From: Nemophila menziesii
Lineage: Eukaryota > Streptophyta > Magnoliopsida > Boraginales > Hydrophyllaceae
Reading direction: 5' to 3'
NCBI GenBank assembly: GCA_029959085.1
Contig: JARWIR010000012.1
Span: forward strand, 24,720,590-24,784,589
Length of the DNA stretch: 64,000 nt
Both the position numbers and the translations under genes were made by a program. The notes beneath the pieces were generated by a model. That model made no database searches and had not been told where the DNA came from. It saw only the letters and a list, made by a program, of their open reading frames with translations. This document shows, piece by piece, positions 21,130 through 33,593 of the stretch. Every line of letters begins with the position of its first letter. Within the stretch, counting starts at the first letter, position 1.

Positions 21130-22700
21130 AGTTGAACGACTTCCCAATATTTTTCGTGACGTGCCTCATCAGACATGTACTAATACTGGTTGAGACCACC
21201 AGAGTTTTATCTTGAGGGGAAATTAGCTCACAAATTGCGTTATTAGTAAAATAAAGATCACCCCTTGGCTGGGGGTGGCCTTAAAACTGCCCTAAAATAC
21301 GTCTTCCCGTCGTCCCTATTCCCTTTGGCAGGGGATATTCCTGCTATAGCATTGCACTTGAAGCGGTAGTATTGCAATAAAAGAATGTCTATTTGGACTT
21401 ATTGATCTTGGAGACCTTCGTCATGTTTGGGCTTGTTTTGGCGGGATAACTCTTTGTGCACCTGCCATATCAGGAGTCTTTCTTGCATATTTAGTACCTG
21501 ATATGCAACCTAATATTTGTAACCTATGTACCCCTTTCTTTAGGTGAGTGCAATCATTAATAGTATGCTCATGTCTTGATTGAAGTGGCATTGTTTGATT
21601 CGTACCTCTTGGTAGGGTTGATCATCGACCTGGGAGGAATTAGACTTTTGGATATCTTTCAATCTATAGAGAAGCTCACAAGAAGATTATCGGCTGGTCC
21701 ATGCCTCCTTAGGATGATACTGACATATGTGTTATTCATAGTTACTTTGTATGGATGGCTGATGAACAACTCTTGTGGTCAAGGGATGGGCTTTCCAACT
21801 ATATCCTCTTGGAGAGATGATTTCATATGTTAGATTTTTGTTCGTTTCTACGAGGCTAGCATGACCTCATCGACTGTGATGTGCCTTTATGCATCCTTGA
21901 GGATGGTTGATAGGTGAAGATCGGGCCTTGCGTCCAAGCATATTCAAAACTTTTAATTTATAAGGCCATGAGTAAACGAGATGTACATTATGGAGATATC
22001 AATATCATTGATCTCATATAAAACATTTATGAATCTCTTTATGATGGTCTAGAGGCTCTCTCATTATTGTAGAAAAATTTCCACGGGGAAGAACATGATT
22101 GTCTTGATGTCCTCTTATGTAAGTGGGCTTATTTTTGGGCTCAAGCAACTACTGAGACTTCCTCGATGATATGGAGGAAACACTCAACGATATGTTTATT
22201 TTGAACCTATTATAGATTTCATATTCCTCTAGTACATTATGATGTGGTAGTTTGGGTTCGTTGGCCCATCAAAGGTGGGTAGAGCCAGAAACTTCTCAGG
22301 CATGACAGAGTCTAATATGGCTAATGAGAAGGGTCTTTTCATATTGACATGTGATGCTCTGTCTGGAAGTGAGATACATTTCCTAGGACCTTGTACCCGA
22401 ATCATTTCCTCTCATCATGTACATTCTCACTTACGACCCAGTGACCCTCCCCAGATGGTATGACTCTTATGGGTGCCTCTGTTATACACATATAGGCGAG
22501 TCAATAATACCTTTATAAAAGGGGTACGTAGAAATTATTTTTGCTTCTTCTCGTGTGGATATCTTTAAGGCACATTGGGCCAAATAATGTATATACAGGG
22601 TTACTTGAGGGTCGATGGCTACCTCTGACCACTCCTCCTCTACCGTGATATCATTGCTAGATACCTGAAAATCATCTTCCAAGGCATCATTGGCTTCTGG
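21130..22700 (-). pseudogene. degenerate Ty3/gypsy gag (Tat/Ogre-like)
   Basis: Minus-strand translation over several frames gives pieces of a plant Ty3/gypsy gag: around 22060-21900 a segment like SLxDFINRF then MYISFTHGLINKKFEYA and STILKDAxRHITVDEVMLAS, which is the usual end of the gag domain. Around 21580-21540 a CHFNQDMSHT-like piece with downstream DC corresponds to the C-x2-H-x-D-x-GH-x4-C knuckle. At about 21175-21150 an EARHEKY word matches the usual gag carboxy part. Stops and frameshifts are dense. Only the pieces, not a frame, can be supported. Confidence 0.5.
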
Positions 22701-23939
22701 CGCCTCAAGACTGGCTGGAGGTGATGGGGATGTGGTGGCTTTATTTTCAACGATGTTACCATGACATCTTTCGTTGTCTCGTACGACTAATCCTAATGTT
22801 TCTCGTCATGCTCCTCTCCCGACTATTGCTGCTATCCATGCTGACTACAATCGATCACGAAGCCAATGATAGATCTCCGATCTACCTGATTTACTATTAC
22901 AACTAAAAGAGCTTATTCACAAGTTGATTAATTATAAACAATTGGAACTATTTTTAAAGTATGTTGAAATAACTTCTAGAATGAGCTAGTTGGCTGTGAT
23001 ATTCGAGTATCTCCGAACTAAATACCATGATGACCCTATCTCCTCCAATCACACTCAATTAGAACCAATGAGGGGTTTCCCCCGATGATGTTTTAATGCT
23101 CAATTCAGTTTATACAGGTATATCTAATAAGTGGGAGAGAAACGATGGTAAATAGAATGTGTACCTTTGTTTAGAATGAGAAGTTGTATTTATTGTCATC
23201 TAGAGCTTATTGGGATACTTGGAAAGGTCTTGTCGTAGGACTATGTCGTGTCAAATCTAGTATGGTGCTCAAGAATGTACTTTCCTGAGGGTCTTAATGG
23301 TCATGATTTATGACTCGTATATTAAAATCACGGGGATGGGCTTATCTCTGAGATGATAATCTCTTTCGAGCTCAATAATCATATCCTACATTAGTGATCG
23401 GAGCCTTAATATTGATGATACTTCTCATATGTGAGCATTCAGTGTATCTAGTCTATTATGGTTTTCTGAAATATATTTCCCTTGGGGTCTTAATAACCTC
23501 TAGTGATGACTTATGTATTTGGAACCCAGGGTGGCTTTATTCCCGAGACGATGCTCATCGTCGAGCGTGATAAACAAATCTTATTCCACTGAATGGGACT
23601 TAGTGATGATAAGGCTTCTTGATGTTTCCGTATTTGTTATACTAGATTTTTTAGCCTTTTCGCTTTGTTGGGTTGCGAGAATTCCACGCGTAGGTTCTTT
23701 TTCATTTTCACTCTACCACCACGTAAACAAAAATTTAATAAAAAATTCATATGATTTTTTTTTGGAGAGGTAAAAAATTCATATAATTTTGATTGTTTAA
23801 ATGTTTAAAGACTGGGTAAATAATCGATAATTAATTTTACCTCAAAAGTAGACTGAACTAATTCATCAAGCTAGAGATCAAGAATCATCAACTACTAATT
23901 ACCATCATATATAATAACTGGGAAGATAATGAACTAAGA
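22701..23939. other. unassigned, probably retroelement-derived
   Basis: No frame with a recognisable motif. Position just upstream (minus strand) of the gag relic suggests leader or LTR sequence of the same dead element, but no LTR partner was found. Frames at 22721-22906 and 23513-23773 have no motif. Confidence 0.3.
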
Positions 23940-25015
23940 TTTTTTTTTGGGTTGGGTAAACGGTTATATTAATAAGAGAAAAAAATTGTACGTTATACAA
24001 GGAGTCACCTACCTAGGCCCGAAAGCTTAAGGTAGCAACAAAATAAAAGCAACTATATCATACAATTACATATTAATCTCCCACTATCATCCAAAAAGGA
24101 GTGATGAGGGAACGAGGAAAATAAAATGGAAAAAGTATGTCACTTCACATCCTTGATAACCGAATCCCGAGTAGTTGTTTCACTTCTCATAACAAGATAA
24201 TTTCTTGCCCTCCTTACACAGTACACGGTGGCTCCAAAAGCTATCCTCCAAGCCTTTGTCCTCCAGTTTTCCCGAGCCTTTAGTTCCTTAATCCATTTGA
24301 AAGCACTTAAGAGAGTATTCATCTTCTTATCAATACCCAATCATTTACGTATCTCGTCCCATATATCTTTCGCATAAGCACATTCGAAGAAAATATGCTT
24401 ATTTGACTCAAAGTTTTCACCACATAAATCAAATGTGGATCCACCTCCAAATAGGTCATTCGATCTTTTGTTTTAAGTCTCTCCCTTAATACCATCCAAA
24501 TGACAATAACATGTTTGGGAGTGACACATGAATCACAAAAAATATAGGCCAAGGCCTCATAAAAGATCTATACCTAAATAAATCATAAGACTTCTTATAT
24601 AAAGTATAAAAAAATTCGCTAGATACCTCATCAAAGATGGGATGATCACTAGCCAAGGAGAACCTCCGAGCCAAAATTCCTTCTTAACCCTCATCACCAA
24701 TCGAATCTCTAACTACCTCTTTAAGTTCCCAAATATTTTGATAATACTCCCCATGAATCCATCTGATACAAAGAGAGCTCTTTTTAGCAACTATCTTCCA
24801 AAGTATTTTCATGAAAGGTGATCTATTCTAAACTCCTAAATCTTTCAATCCAAGCCCACCTTCTTCTTTCAGAACACAAATTTTTTCCCAACTAACTTGT
24901 GGCGCCTTCTTATCTCAATAAAGGTTCGTACAAATACTATCAATACGATCACGAAAACCTATCGGAACCGGAAAAATAATAAACTAAAAACACTTTACCC
25001 TTTGTAGAACCGATT
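23940..25015 (-). pseudogene. 5'-truncated LINE, 3' portion
   Basis: The minus strand reads, from 25015 downwards, an RT tail (KAPQVSWEKICVLKEEGGLG then LKDL, with LWKIVAKKSSLCIRWIHGEY), then a zf-RVT region (TPKHVIVIWMVLRERLKTKD at about 24510-24450), then a 3' UTR ending in a poly(A) tail seen as T9 at 23940-23948. Frameshifts and stops break it. The 5' end is cut off within the RT region, as is usual for dead-on-arrival LINE copies. AATGAACTAAGA at the tail and AATAAACTAAAA near 24977 may be a decayed TSD. Confidence 0.7.
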
Positions 25016-25134
25016 TAATTAATAGGAACTAAGTTGATATTAAACAAAATTAAACACCTGTCCAAAAGAAAACGAAAAGGAAAAACTAAACCTGTCTCAG
25101 AATAAATTGGGTTGGATTCTTGTGTAATTAAATA

Positions 25135-25392
25135 AAGGATTAACGTCCAAGAAACACCTCAAGTTAGAATTAATTTCTCCTAACCCTAACCATCATTTTG
25201 TCCATAAAATACCATATACATTTTTTTATCTTTTCCATAAAAAGAGTCGCTAGAGTTATGAGAAGTTTTCCAAAATTCAGATTTTGAGTTTTGGAAACCT
25301 TCTCATAATTCACTGTCATTTAAAAAAACAAAATCTTTTATAAGTTAAGATATAAGGTGTAAGGTGTCAGATGCTTATGGTCCTTAACCCTT
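25135..25392. mobile_element. MITE-like repeat, family M1 copy 1
   Basis: Begins AAGGATTAACGTCCAAGAAA and ends GGTCCTTAACCCTT, with inverted ends AAGGRTTAASG. The centre holds an imperfect hairpin (GTTATGAGAAGTTTTCCAAA against TTTGGAAACCTTCTCATAAT). A clearly related copy lies at 51829-52108 with the same internal words (CTTAAGTTAGAATTAATTTC; AAGTTTTCC; TATAAAAAGA). The TSD is uncertain (AAATA on both sides). Confidence 0.6.
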
Positions 25393-25811
25393 AAATAAAC
25401 ACATTAAAATTCCATTGAAAACACGTTTACTACAAATTTTTCCTCGCACTAATAGAAATAAACCGAATGAATTCGTTTTTAACTACAATAGGTCGATAGC
25501 TAGCCATATGTATCACGACTAGGTCAATAATTGAGGATTAAAATTATAATAATTAATAGTGAGCATGATTGCTAAATGATACGATCTCCGACACTAAATT
25601 TAAATATCCGACAACAGTTTAATAACAAGGAGACAAGTGGATTATAGTACTAGTAACTACATTCCTACTTTGAATGTTCAAAGTTCTTTTTTTTTTTTTT
25701 GAACATTCAAAGTTTGAAATATCAATTTGCAATAGTGTACGTCTTGAGTGGTTATGAGACCTTAATGATCCAGCTGTTTCAAACTAATTACTACCTAGCT
25801 TATTAATTATT

Positions 25812-27050
25812 AGGGTGATTTACGTATAGAAACAAACTCATGACCCATAAGAATTTAGTTTTTTTTTGTTACACAAATGTTATTATATTAAAATACCTTT
25901 GAATAATACAAAAATTCCAAGAAAATAACAAATGTTAAAATTTATATAAATGTCAAAAACAAATAGACCACCAAATTATTGAGTATCACTATTCATCTTT
26001 GAACAACATCGTCGACCACCACCGACGCCGTTACCAGAAATTCTCTGAATAGCGGAAAATTTCTCTGAGTATCGTAAAAAAAATCATTGAAAACTCAGTA
26101 AAAACACTGTGTTTTCTAAAATATACTTGAGTAAAACAAAAAATATGTAAAAATCATTGTTGTTAATGAAAATACTAATGATACAATAAACCCCACGAAG
26201 TTAAAACTCATTCCTAGCTAACACCCCCCCTCCCCCCCCCCCCCCCCCTAATAAAAAACTAAAACGACGATTAAACTTTCATTTGTCGACGACTACAATT
26301 AAACTTAAAAAAATGATCTTTTGATAAACAAAAAAAAAAGAACTAGTTGACAACCACATTAATCTCTCAATAAGTTAGTTTCAGACATGAACTCCATGAC
26401 TATTGATGGATGCATCACAAAAAGCTCCAAAATATTTGCGAACAAAAACCTTTGACTTCGAGTTCTATTTTTTTCGAAATACAAAACTAAAGGTAAAGTG
26501 TGCTTCGAAGGTGCAGTGATTCAAATGTGCAACGTGCTTCGATCCGAAAAATGTCATGACTGTGAAAAGCTCGAGCTACTGAAGAACTCCATGGATCTGT
26601 TGCTTCAGCTTGAGACTAGATGATAACAATTTCGAAAGGTTGCTTCATAATTGTGCTTCATGGATGCTCTGAAAGGCTACTCAGAGATGTGTTTCATGGT
26701 TGGGCTTGAGATCTTCATGCCTGCTTCGCGATTGTGCTCCATGGCTTCATATCTTCATTAGAGAACACCATGACTGCAAAAATGGAGGTTCCATGGCTGC
26801 CGAAAATAGAGAGGAAAGAAACAAAGAATTTAGGTTGGAATGAAAAGAGAATATAAGATTAGGTCCTAGTTGTGAGATTGTGATTTTTATTTATTTATTT
26901 AGTATATATAGTGGTAGTTTGAGGGTACAATGGGTATTAAAAAAATAAGTTTATAGTGTAAAATCTTATCAGATGCCTTTAGATTGAAGACTGAATTAGT
27001 GAGTTGTGGTTGGGTTTTAAAGGAGGTCTTCATGACCCTTTGGATAAATA
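25812..27050. mobile_element. possible distant Mutator-like relative
   Basis: The layout recalls the Mutator-like copies: a start TTAGGGTGATTTACGTATAG, an early CCACCACCGACGCCGTTACC block, ATTTCTCTGARTAxCG units, a more G+C-rich middle with CTTCATGGTTGGGCTTGAG and CCATGGCTGC words, a TATATAGTGG-type promoter-like tract, and a tail ending GGTCTTCATGACCC. The 9-mer TATTAATTA occurs at both sides (about 25801 and 27067), but AT-rich 9-mers recur by chance and the ends are not convincingly inverted. Confidence 0.3.
26224..26248. repeat. poly-C tract
   Basis: C7, one T, then C17. An unusual homopolymer for such AT-rich DNA; exact length is prone to sequencing error. Confidence 0.9.
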
Positions 27051-27103
27051 TATCTAATTTTATACATATTAATTACTTTCTTATTCAAACTTAGTAAATA
27101 CGT

Positions 27104-28593
27104 AAAAGATCACCAAATACCTAGTGTTTTAAATTTTGACAATGAGGTACCCATTGTTTTAGTTTGAACCATAAGATATCCAAGATCTCATTTTTATCTC
27201 TCCGTTAGTACCTTCAATTTTTTTTGTTAAGTGCCTACTTGGCATGGTTATTTAATTTAAAATTTAAAAAAATTGTAACTATAAAAAAATTATAAAGTAA
27301 CTCTTAAGTTTTATAAAATATATATAAAATTTTCCTAATATTATAGAATCCTTACAAAATCAGCCCATTTCCATATCCTTTTTTCTTCATCTCTGATATG
27401 TACACACAAATATATAGATACATATATAAACTCATATACATTAATGATATTATATACACACATACAAGATTTCAATTTCTCCATGGCAAAGCAGCACGTC
27501 TCAATGGCAAAAATTTGACATACTATAAATAGATAAATAAATAAATGAACTTTGTTTGTAAATCACTGTTCTGTCTTCTTTTTTACTCCACTTTATACAC
27601 CATCAATAATCGTTGTAAATAATAAAAAATTACTCATCTTTAATTATTACCATACTTTACCTTCAGTGCTGAGATTTGTGAACCTATTCACCCCTTCATT
27701 TTTTTTGGGTTAGGTAAATGGTCGTATTAATAAAAAATAAATGTACACTATACATGAGAGTTACCTATCTAAGCCAATAGGCTAAAGATAGTAACTAAAA
27801 AGTTAAAAACAAATACTATGTGGAAACTTTAAGGCAATTGGCTAGAACCTATACCAACTCAATTAGCTAAACTACTAGAGTAGGGTATTGATCCCTCAAG
27901 GGCCGTATAATCACTCTGTATTAATCATTATATTAAGGTAAATTTTAGTAAGAATCGAACCAAATCAAGGAAAAAATGGAAAAAATATATATATATCAAA
28001 CATGCATAAAATCCATCACCTCGCCATCATTAACATTACTTCCTATCTCAATCAACAAGAATAGACCATTAATTTCCCAGAGGTTAAAAAAATGAAAAAA
28101 AACCTTCACCATTCAAATATATAAAAAATATTTTTACCTTAGTTTTGTTATTGGACTGTCTAATCTTGTTGATGGGTTGCAAAAAAGGTGGATGTTAGCG
28201 AAAAAGATGAGTTTCAACTTTTATTTTTTAATGTGTTCCAACATTTTTTTAATATACGCATCTATTGAGTAGAAGAAGAAGGAAGAAGGGAGTGAGAGGG
28301 TCAGGAGAGTAGATAATTTTTTGTAAAATTTTGGGGGTTTTTCAAATAATTTTTTAAAATTTGGGGTTAAATTAATCATTCTACTAAATTTATATTATAT
28401 TTTTAATTATAAAATATTTTTATTATGAAATACAAAATTTACCCCAGCCACATAAGCAATTAATGTTAGAAATAATGATTGGTACTAACGGTTAAACAAA
28501 ATAAAAAACTTAGGTACAAGTTTGTCCAAATTAAAAAAATGGATACTTATTTTGTCCACAAACAAATTTGTTGGGTACCTAGGTGGTCTTTTT
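27104..28593. mobile_element. long-TIR element of about 1.5 kb
   Basis: The left end (AAAAGATCACCAAATACCTA, then GAGGTACCC, then TCCGTTAGTACC) and the reverse complement of the right end (AAAAAGACCACCTAGGTACC, then GTATCC, then ACCGTTAGTACC) match in order over about 130 bp. So this is an imperfect long terminal inverted repeat around 1.2 kb of noncoding DNA. TSD not resolved. The interior contains a short LINE 3' end (27699-27830). No transposase. Confidence 0.55.
27699..27830 (-). mobile_element. short LINE 3'-end insertion
   Basis: The plus-strand text T8-GGGTTAGGTAAATGGTCGTA with ATTAATAA, then ACCTATCTAAGCC and AAGATAGTAAC, closely follows the 3' UTR at 23940-24040 (T9-GGGTTGGGTAAACGGTTATA). 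It is therefore the extreme 3' end of the same LINE family, 5'-truncated to about 130 bp, minus strand. Confidence 0.65.
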
Positions 28594-28599
28594 CCCTAT

Positions 28600-29423
28600 T
28601 AATTAATTTTTTGATAAAATCAGTATTTTATTTACTATCAAAGCATATAGTCATACACATAAATTTATAAGGTAAAAAAATACATTTAACAAATAACTCC
28701 TTTGTCTAACAAGTTTTCGAGAAAGAAAAATATTGAGTACTCCAAATTTATCCCTCAATCCCTTCTTTCTTTTATATGTGATTTTTTTGTTCTAAACTTT
28801 TATATTTGATTAGACGTTCCATTTCTAGTTGTTTTTGGTCTTCCTAAATTGATTTTGTGTTCGTGTTTGAGATCAGTCCTATTAATGTTTGAAATTGTTT
28901 ATTCCGAGGTTACTTTGATTCCATGGGGGTGATGTTCTTACATGTAAGTTTTTTTTGTTTAATATTTCTAATTATAATATCTTTTGATTTTTTGGAACGC
29001 TATTTGCTTTATGCTTCAAGTTGTTTTATGGTCTAACAGTTGTATATGGTCAATCTTCATTGTAATATAATTAATATGGGAACACATAAAGAAATTACAG
29101 TGCTTAGATTAATGAGGTCAGTGGATAATGTATTACTGATGATAAGTGCTTGATAAGAAATTGGGTGCTTACTTTGGCTATAGAAATGTTTATGTTGTGT
29201 ATTCAGAGTTATTTTCCTTATTTAAGAGCTAGAAGGTGTACGGGTAATAGATGTATATGTTAACTATAGTATTTACTCAATCCTTATCATCTATACAACT
29301 AAAGTAGATATTAAGTTGGAGTTGAAAATTGGTTGGAAATTTAGGCAGGATTGTAATATGGATAAGGGTATTACTGAAACTACAACAAACCTGGTAGGTT
29401 CCCTAACTTATTGGATGGTTAAA
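28600..29423. other. spacer without recognisable feature
   Basis: AT-rich, with stretches such as TTTTTATATGTGATTTTTTT and GTGTTCGTGTTTGAGATCAG. No frame with a motif and no paired repeat found. Confidence 0.35.
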
Positions 29424-30970
29424 TGATGTCACTCGTTTTTTGATAGATTTTGAGATATCGGAGATATTTAAGTGAATTTTTCAGATTTAATATGATATTT
29501 ATCCATTTATTTGACATGTTTTGAGTTGTTAACTAATCTCATATATAAATGAGTTTTGGAGCAATATAAGATGATTTGTGTGTTATGTGTTCAGCTCCTA
29601 GGAACTTGGATGATACGATACCCCGAGACAAAGCTGGGAAGTCGAAAATTCAAGGAAAACACGAGGCAAGTTGCAAAGGAGCCAAAAATTTCATGAGAAG
29701 CTGAACAAAAATTGTTGGTAAAACATCTTCGTCAACTTTGAAAATCAATGAAAAATAATTAATGATGATTCTGATCATGATACTTACACATAAATAACTC
29801 TTAGTGTATAGATCACGTGATAATAAATGGTTCGTAAATCATAGTTGAATTGAAGAAGTTATGGGTATTTTTCTATGAAGTCCCAATTTATCCAGAATTT
29901 ACAAATAATCCATTGTGCCACTTTTGACTCACTTAAGTTAGCCCACTGATGGGAAATATTTTTGGGGAATATATATACCAGTTTTAAACCTCAAAACATA
30001 CGACCTATGATAACGGAGAGCTCATGAGTTCTTGGAGCAAGGAAGGAAGCAAGGGCAATACCTATTTCATCAAAACCTTCATAATTATTGAGTGTAAACC
30101 TTAATTTTGTTACTTCTTTCAGTTATGGATTATTTTTATTTTGTTTTTCTTTCTTCATGCATGAACCAAACATATTTTAGCTTTATATTGCAAGTGTATG
30201 AACTTTATCAATGATATGCGACTTATTTTTATGAATTTTGGTATTACATGCTAATTAAATTAAATTATGGATGTCTTGTTGCTTATAATTCTTATTATTA
30301 TTATGAATTCAATACGTGGTTCTTGTATTGAGTTCGTGTTAAGTATTAAACTATATACGATAGATGGGGGTAATTATTACAAATAGAATTATAACGTCTA
30401 GTTGAGTTAGAGAATCGAAATATCTAAACTAACTAGTCAATCACTTGGGGTTAATACTTTAGGCCCTAGATAATTCCTTCGAATCACTTGAGAAAGGATC
30501 CTAGGATTAGATAGCAGTCCTCTACTTATCTAGGAGGATTTTAGAGTGACTTTAGAATCTTGTTAAGCAAGTGAAATTCCCAATTTACCCTCAAATCATG
30601 ACTGGTCTGACGTCATGCTAGTGGTGAGTACGCAATATTGAGCTATATCTCTCATCATATTATTGCTTTTTAGTCATTTAGTTTCATCTTTGTTTACGAC
30701 GAAACCTAGAAATCGATCACTGAGTCAATAATTATATTTTTATTTCATATTTAGTAGTATTATATTTCTAAAAACCAAAACAAAAATCCTTTTCTTTATT
30801 TTAGATTTTCATCAACGATAATCTAAATTGAAGCTAGAAGTACATGTTTAACTCCTTATTTCATGTGGACACGATAACTTATAATTTATTATTACTTGTG
30901 ACGACTCGTACACTTGCTAGTCATCTTTTTTTTGATAGTTGATTTTATATCACACCTCGTGGGACAACAA
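29424..30970 (+). mobile_element. solo LTR related to family B
   Basis: Starts TGATGTCACTCGTTTTTTGA and ends in CACACCTCGTGGGACAACA, the same start and end pattern as the 57805-59325 LTR (TGATGTCTC... and CACACCCTAGGCGACACCA). Similar internal order is seen, including CACTTGAGAAAGGATC and CGTACACTTGCTAG near the right end. Flanks TTAAA and ATAAA agree at 4 of 5 bases, consistent with an aged TSD. No primer site or internal region follows. Confidence 0.65.
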
Positions 30971-31758
30971 TAAAGTAACGAGGGAACAAAGTTTTGAGTA
31001 AAGGATACTCCTCTAATTGGTAAGAATAACTATCTCTAGGATCTTAATTAAGATCTTGGAAATGGTAGATAACTAATAACTGGCATCAGAAGATAGGTAA
31101 TAAAAAAAGTGACCTTATCAAGGTCATTACTGAAGAAGATATTATGAAGGAAACCCATTTATATACAATTGTCTACACGCTTAAAACTAAGGGGAATATG
31201 TTGGTTTATAAATTAGCTAACAATTTGTCTCTGGTTGAATTTGATAAAGCTATTAAAAGATACTTTTTATGGAATATTATGCCTAACTTATATGGAGGAT
31301 TAATTCATGTTACAAAAAACTAAAGTAAGGATATTCCTATGAGGGAAATAGACTTAACACAACGTCAATATGGGTTCAAACTGCAACATTTCGCTTACCA
31401 AGTTTCTTTGTGACATTTTCTTCATTTTGTATTATTATCTGAAACTATTTTAAAGAATTTATTATCTAAGTTTGGAAAAAACATGTGGTTCATATTTTGA
31501 AATTCAGGGCCAATATAAGGATTAATATCCCTATATCTGCTTGGGTAAATTTTTTCTATTATGACCTTGTAAAAATTCTATTATAGGTTCGATCTAATTG
31601 GTCATTTCAGTGAGGTATGTTCATATGAATTGGTTGAACACAACAATGGTGATCCAATTAAAAAGTATTTTATGTATGACCCAAAAATCAGCGAGAATGC
31701 CATGAGTCAGCCAATTTATGGGGAAAGGTCTTCCATTAATATAAAATAGTACTTTTAT
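30971..31758. other. unassigned, possibly LINE-derived
   Basis: A discontinuous frame at about 31120-31420 reads ITEEDIMKETHLYTIV, FDKAIKRYFLWNIMP, and PMREIDLTQRQYGFKL. The AIKRYFLWN piece recalls the FLW segment after the RT of LINEs, but the match is too short to call. Confidence 0.3.
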
Positions 31759-31987
31759 ATGTTTGGTGGTCCTTTGTGTGTTATAAAATAAATGCAAAAG
31801 TAATCGAACCACAACCGCAAGTGTACGGTTGTCCCAAGTAGTAATAAGTGATTCTAGGATCGTTTGCAGGGACGGTTTGGTTAACTACAATGCTTATCGA
31901 ATAATGAATGGTTGCACTTAGGAAAGCAAATAAAGATATAATGATTGATAGGTTGTTTTTATTATTTCTAAGTAATGAAAGACTAAA

Positions 31988-33593
31988 GGGTGAATTATAT
32001 ATAGGGTCTTGGAGACACACTTTCTTCTCTATAGAGTAGTTTCAAAAATACTATTCTTCTTAGGGACCTCAATTTTGACAATAGTCTTTCCTACCCTTAC
32101 TATCACTAAAAGACAAAAAGTGTGATGTCACTGTTTCTCTCTCCTTTACCTACCACTACGTACCTACCTCCAACCTCCAACCACCTACCACCGACCTCCA
32201 CCACCGACCTCCGACCACCGACCTCCACCACCGACCTCCGACCACCAGTCACGGTCACCGGAAAAAAACATAGAGTACTCCGAGAAAAACATAGAGTACT
32301 CCGAGAATTTGCTGAGTACTCTATATATTTATTGAGTGCTCCGAATAATTTTAATGAGTATTTAGATAATTTTAATGAGTACTCTATGAATTTTAATGAG
32401 TACTCTATGAATTTTAATGAGTTACTCTATGAATTTTAATGAGTGTTTAGATAATTTTAATGAGTACTCCGTAATTTTGATGAGTACTCCGTAATTTTGA
32501 TGAGTACTCTGCATATTTTATGAGTATTTTACAAAAATAAATAAAGAATAAATCCTAAAAATTAATTTATTCACTTTTCAAACTTTTTTATACAATTTCA
32601 AATGAATTACACATACAAAAAGCAATTCAAACGAATAAAAAAAATACCTAGATTTGAGTTTGACCAGATCTGGTCAAACCAGATCTGAAAAAATAAAAAA
32701 TAAAAAAAAATCGCAGCGAGATCTTGAACGGAGCAGCAGCACCACCAAAACACCACCACCACTACCATAACACAACAAAAGCTCCGAAGCTCCGATGGCC
32801 ACCACCATAACACGAACACCACCACCACCACCATAACACCACAACCACCACCGCGAATAGATCGGAGCAGCCACGAACAGATATGATGCAGTGAGCTTCA
32901 ACATGCTGGAACTGCTGCATAGATCGAGCTTCACCATCCTGGACTGCGGTGCATCGAGGACCTGCTGGACTCGCGTGACAGTGGTGCTATCATAGATGCA
33001 CCTGAAGTCGCGAAAACCACCGGCGAGACCTCACCTCCGAGCTCCACTGCACATAACGTCGGTGTTGGTGATTTTGTGGTGGTGGTGAAGATCTCGATCC
33101 ACGAACAGCTCGAACAACATCTCCTCACGATCGAACAGCTGCACCTGCATCTCACCGGATCTCGGATCTGGACTGCGTGAAACCCTAGCAGCTCCGGTGG
33201 TCACGAATAACGCAACAACATAGAGGGAAGACGAAGCCTCTTCAATGGCTGGTCCATGGCCTCAGATGAAAGACACAACGCTGCCTTTTCGGTGGTGTTA
33301 TGGTGGTGGTTGTTGGCGGCGTTGTGTTATGGAGGTGGTGGTGGCGGTTTGGGAGATGGGGGAGGAGAGAGAGATAGGGGAGGTGAGAGAATAATTAGAG
33401 ATAGTAATGAGCTGTGAAATGTAATATTTGGTATATATAGGGAGAAAAAAAACAAAAGAGGGGTAGTCTAGTAATTGGGGTTTTGGGGTTCATGTGTTAA
33501 AAACTTGCTGAGGTCTTTAGTAAGAAGAGGCTCAAGGCCGGGTCCCCATCTTAAAGAGGGGGGTGTGGTCAAGACCCTAAGTGTAATTATCTC
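31988..33593. mobile_element. Mutator-like element, copy 2 (non-autonomous)
   Basis: Starts GGGTGAATTATATATAGGGT and ends CAAGACCCTAAGTGTAATTA with TCTC, like copy 1. The 9-bp TSD AAGACTAAA lies at 31979-31987 and 33594-33602, and the uninterrupted site is seen in LTR 3 (GAAAGACTAAATGG), which proves the boundaries. The interior has the same layout as copy 1: ACC-rich block, GAGTACTCCG minisatellite (about 32265-32530), G+C-rich cargo (about 32690-33380) and a nearly identical tail of about 250 bp. The cargo sequence differs from that of copy 1. No transposase is encoded. Confidence 0.93.
32265..32530. repeat. GAGTACTC minisatellite
   Basis: About a dozen units of roughly 20 bp; early ones read AACATAGAGTACTCCGAG, later ones GAATTTTAATGAGTACTCT. 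The frame at 32122-32439 is a product of these repeats. Confidence 0.8.

Noticed and set aside
20890..21176. Frames of 74-81 codons with poly-K or poly-F
   Set aside because: Translation of the (AAG) microsatellite; only the EARHE word on the minus strand was used, as part of the gag relic.
27840..27970. tRNA-like text on the minus strand (TTTAGCTAATTGAGTTGG, and GGTTCGATTCTTAC nearby)
   Set aside because: A- and B-box-like words are in poor spacing, no tail or TSD; not enough for a tRNA or SINE call.
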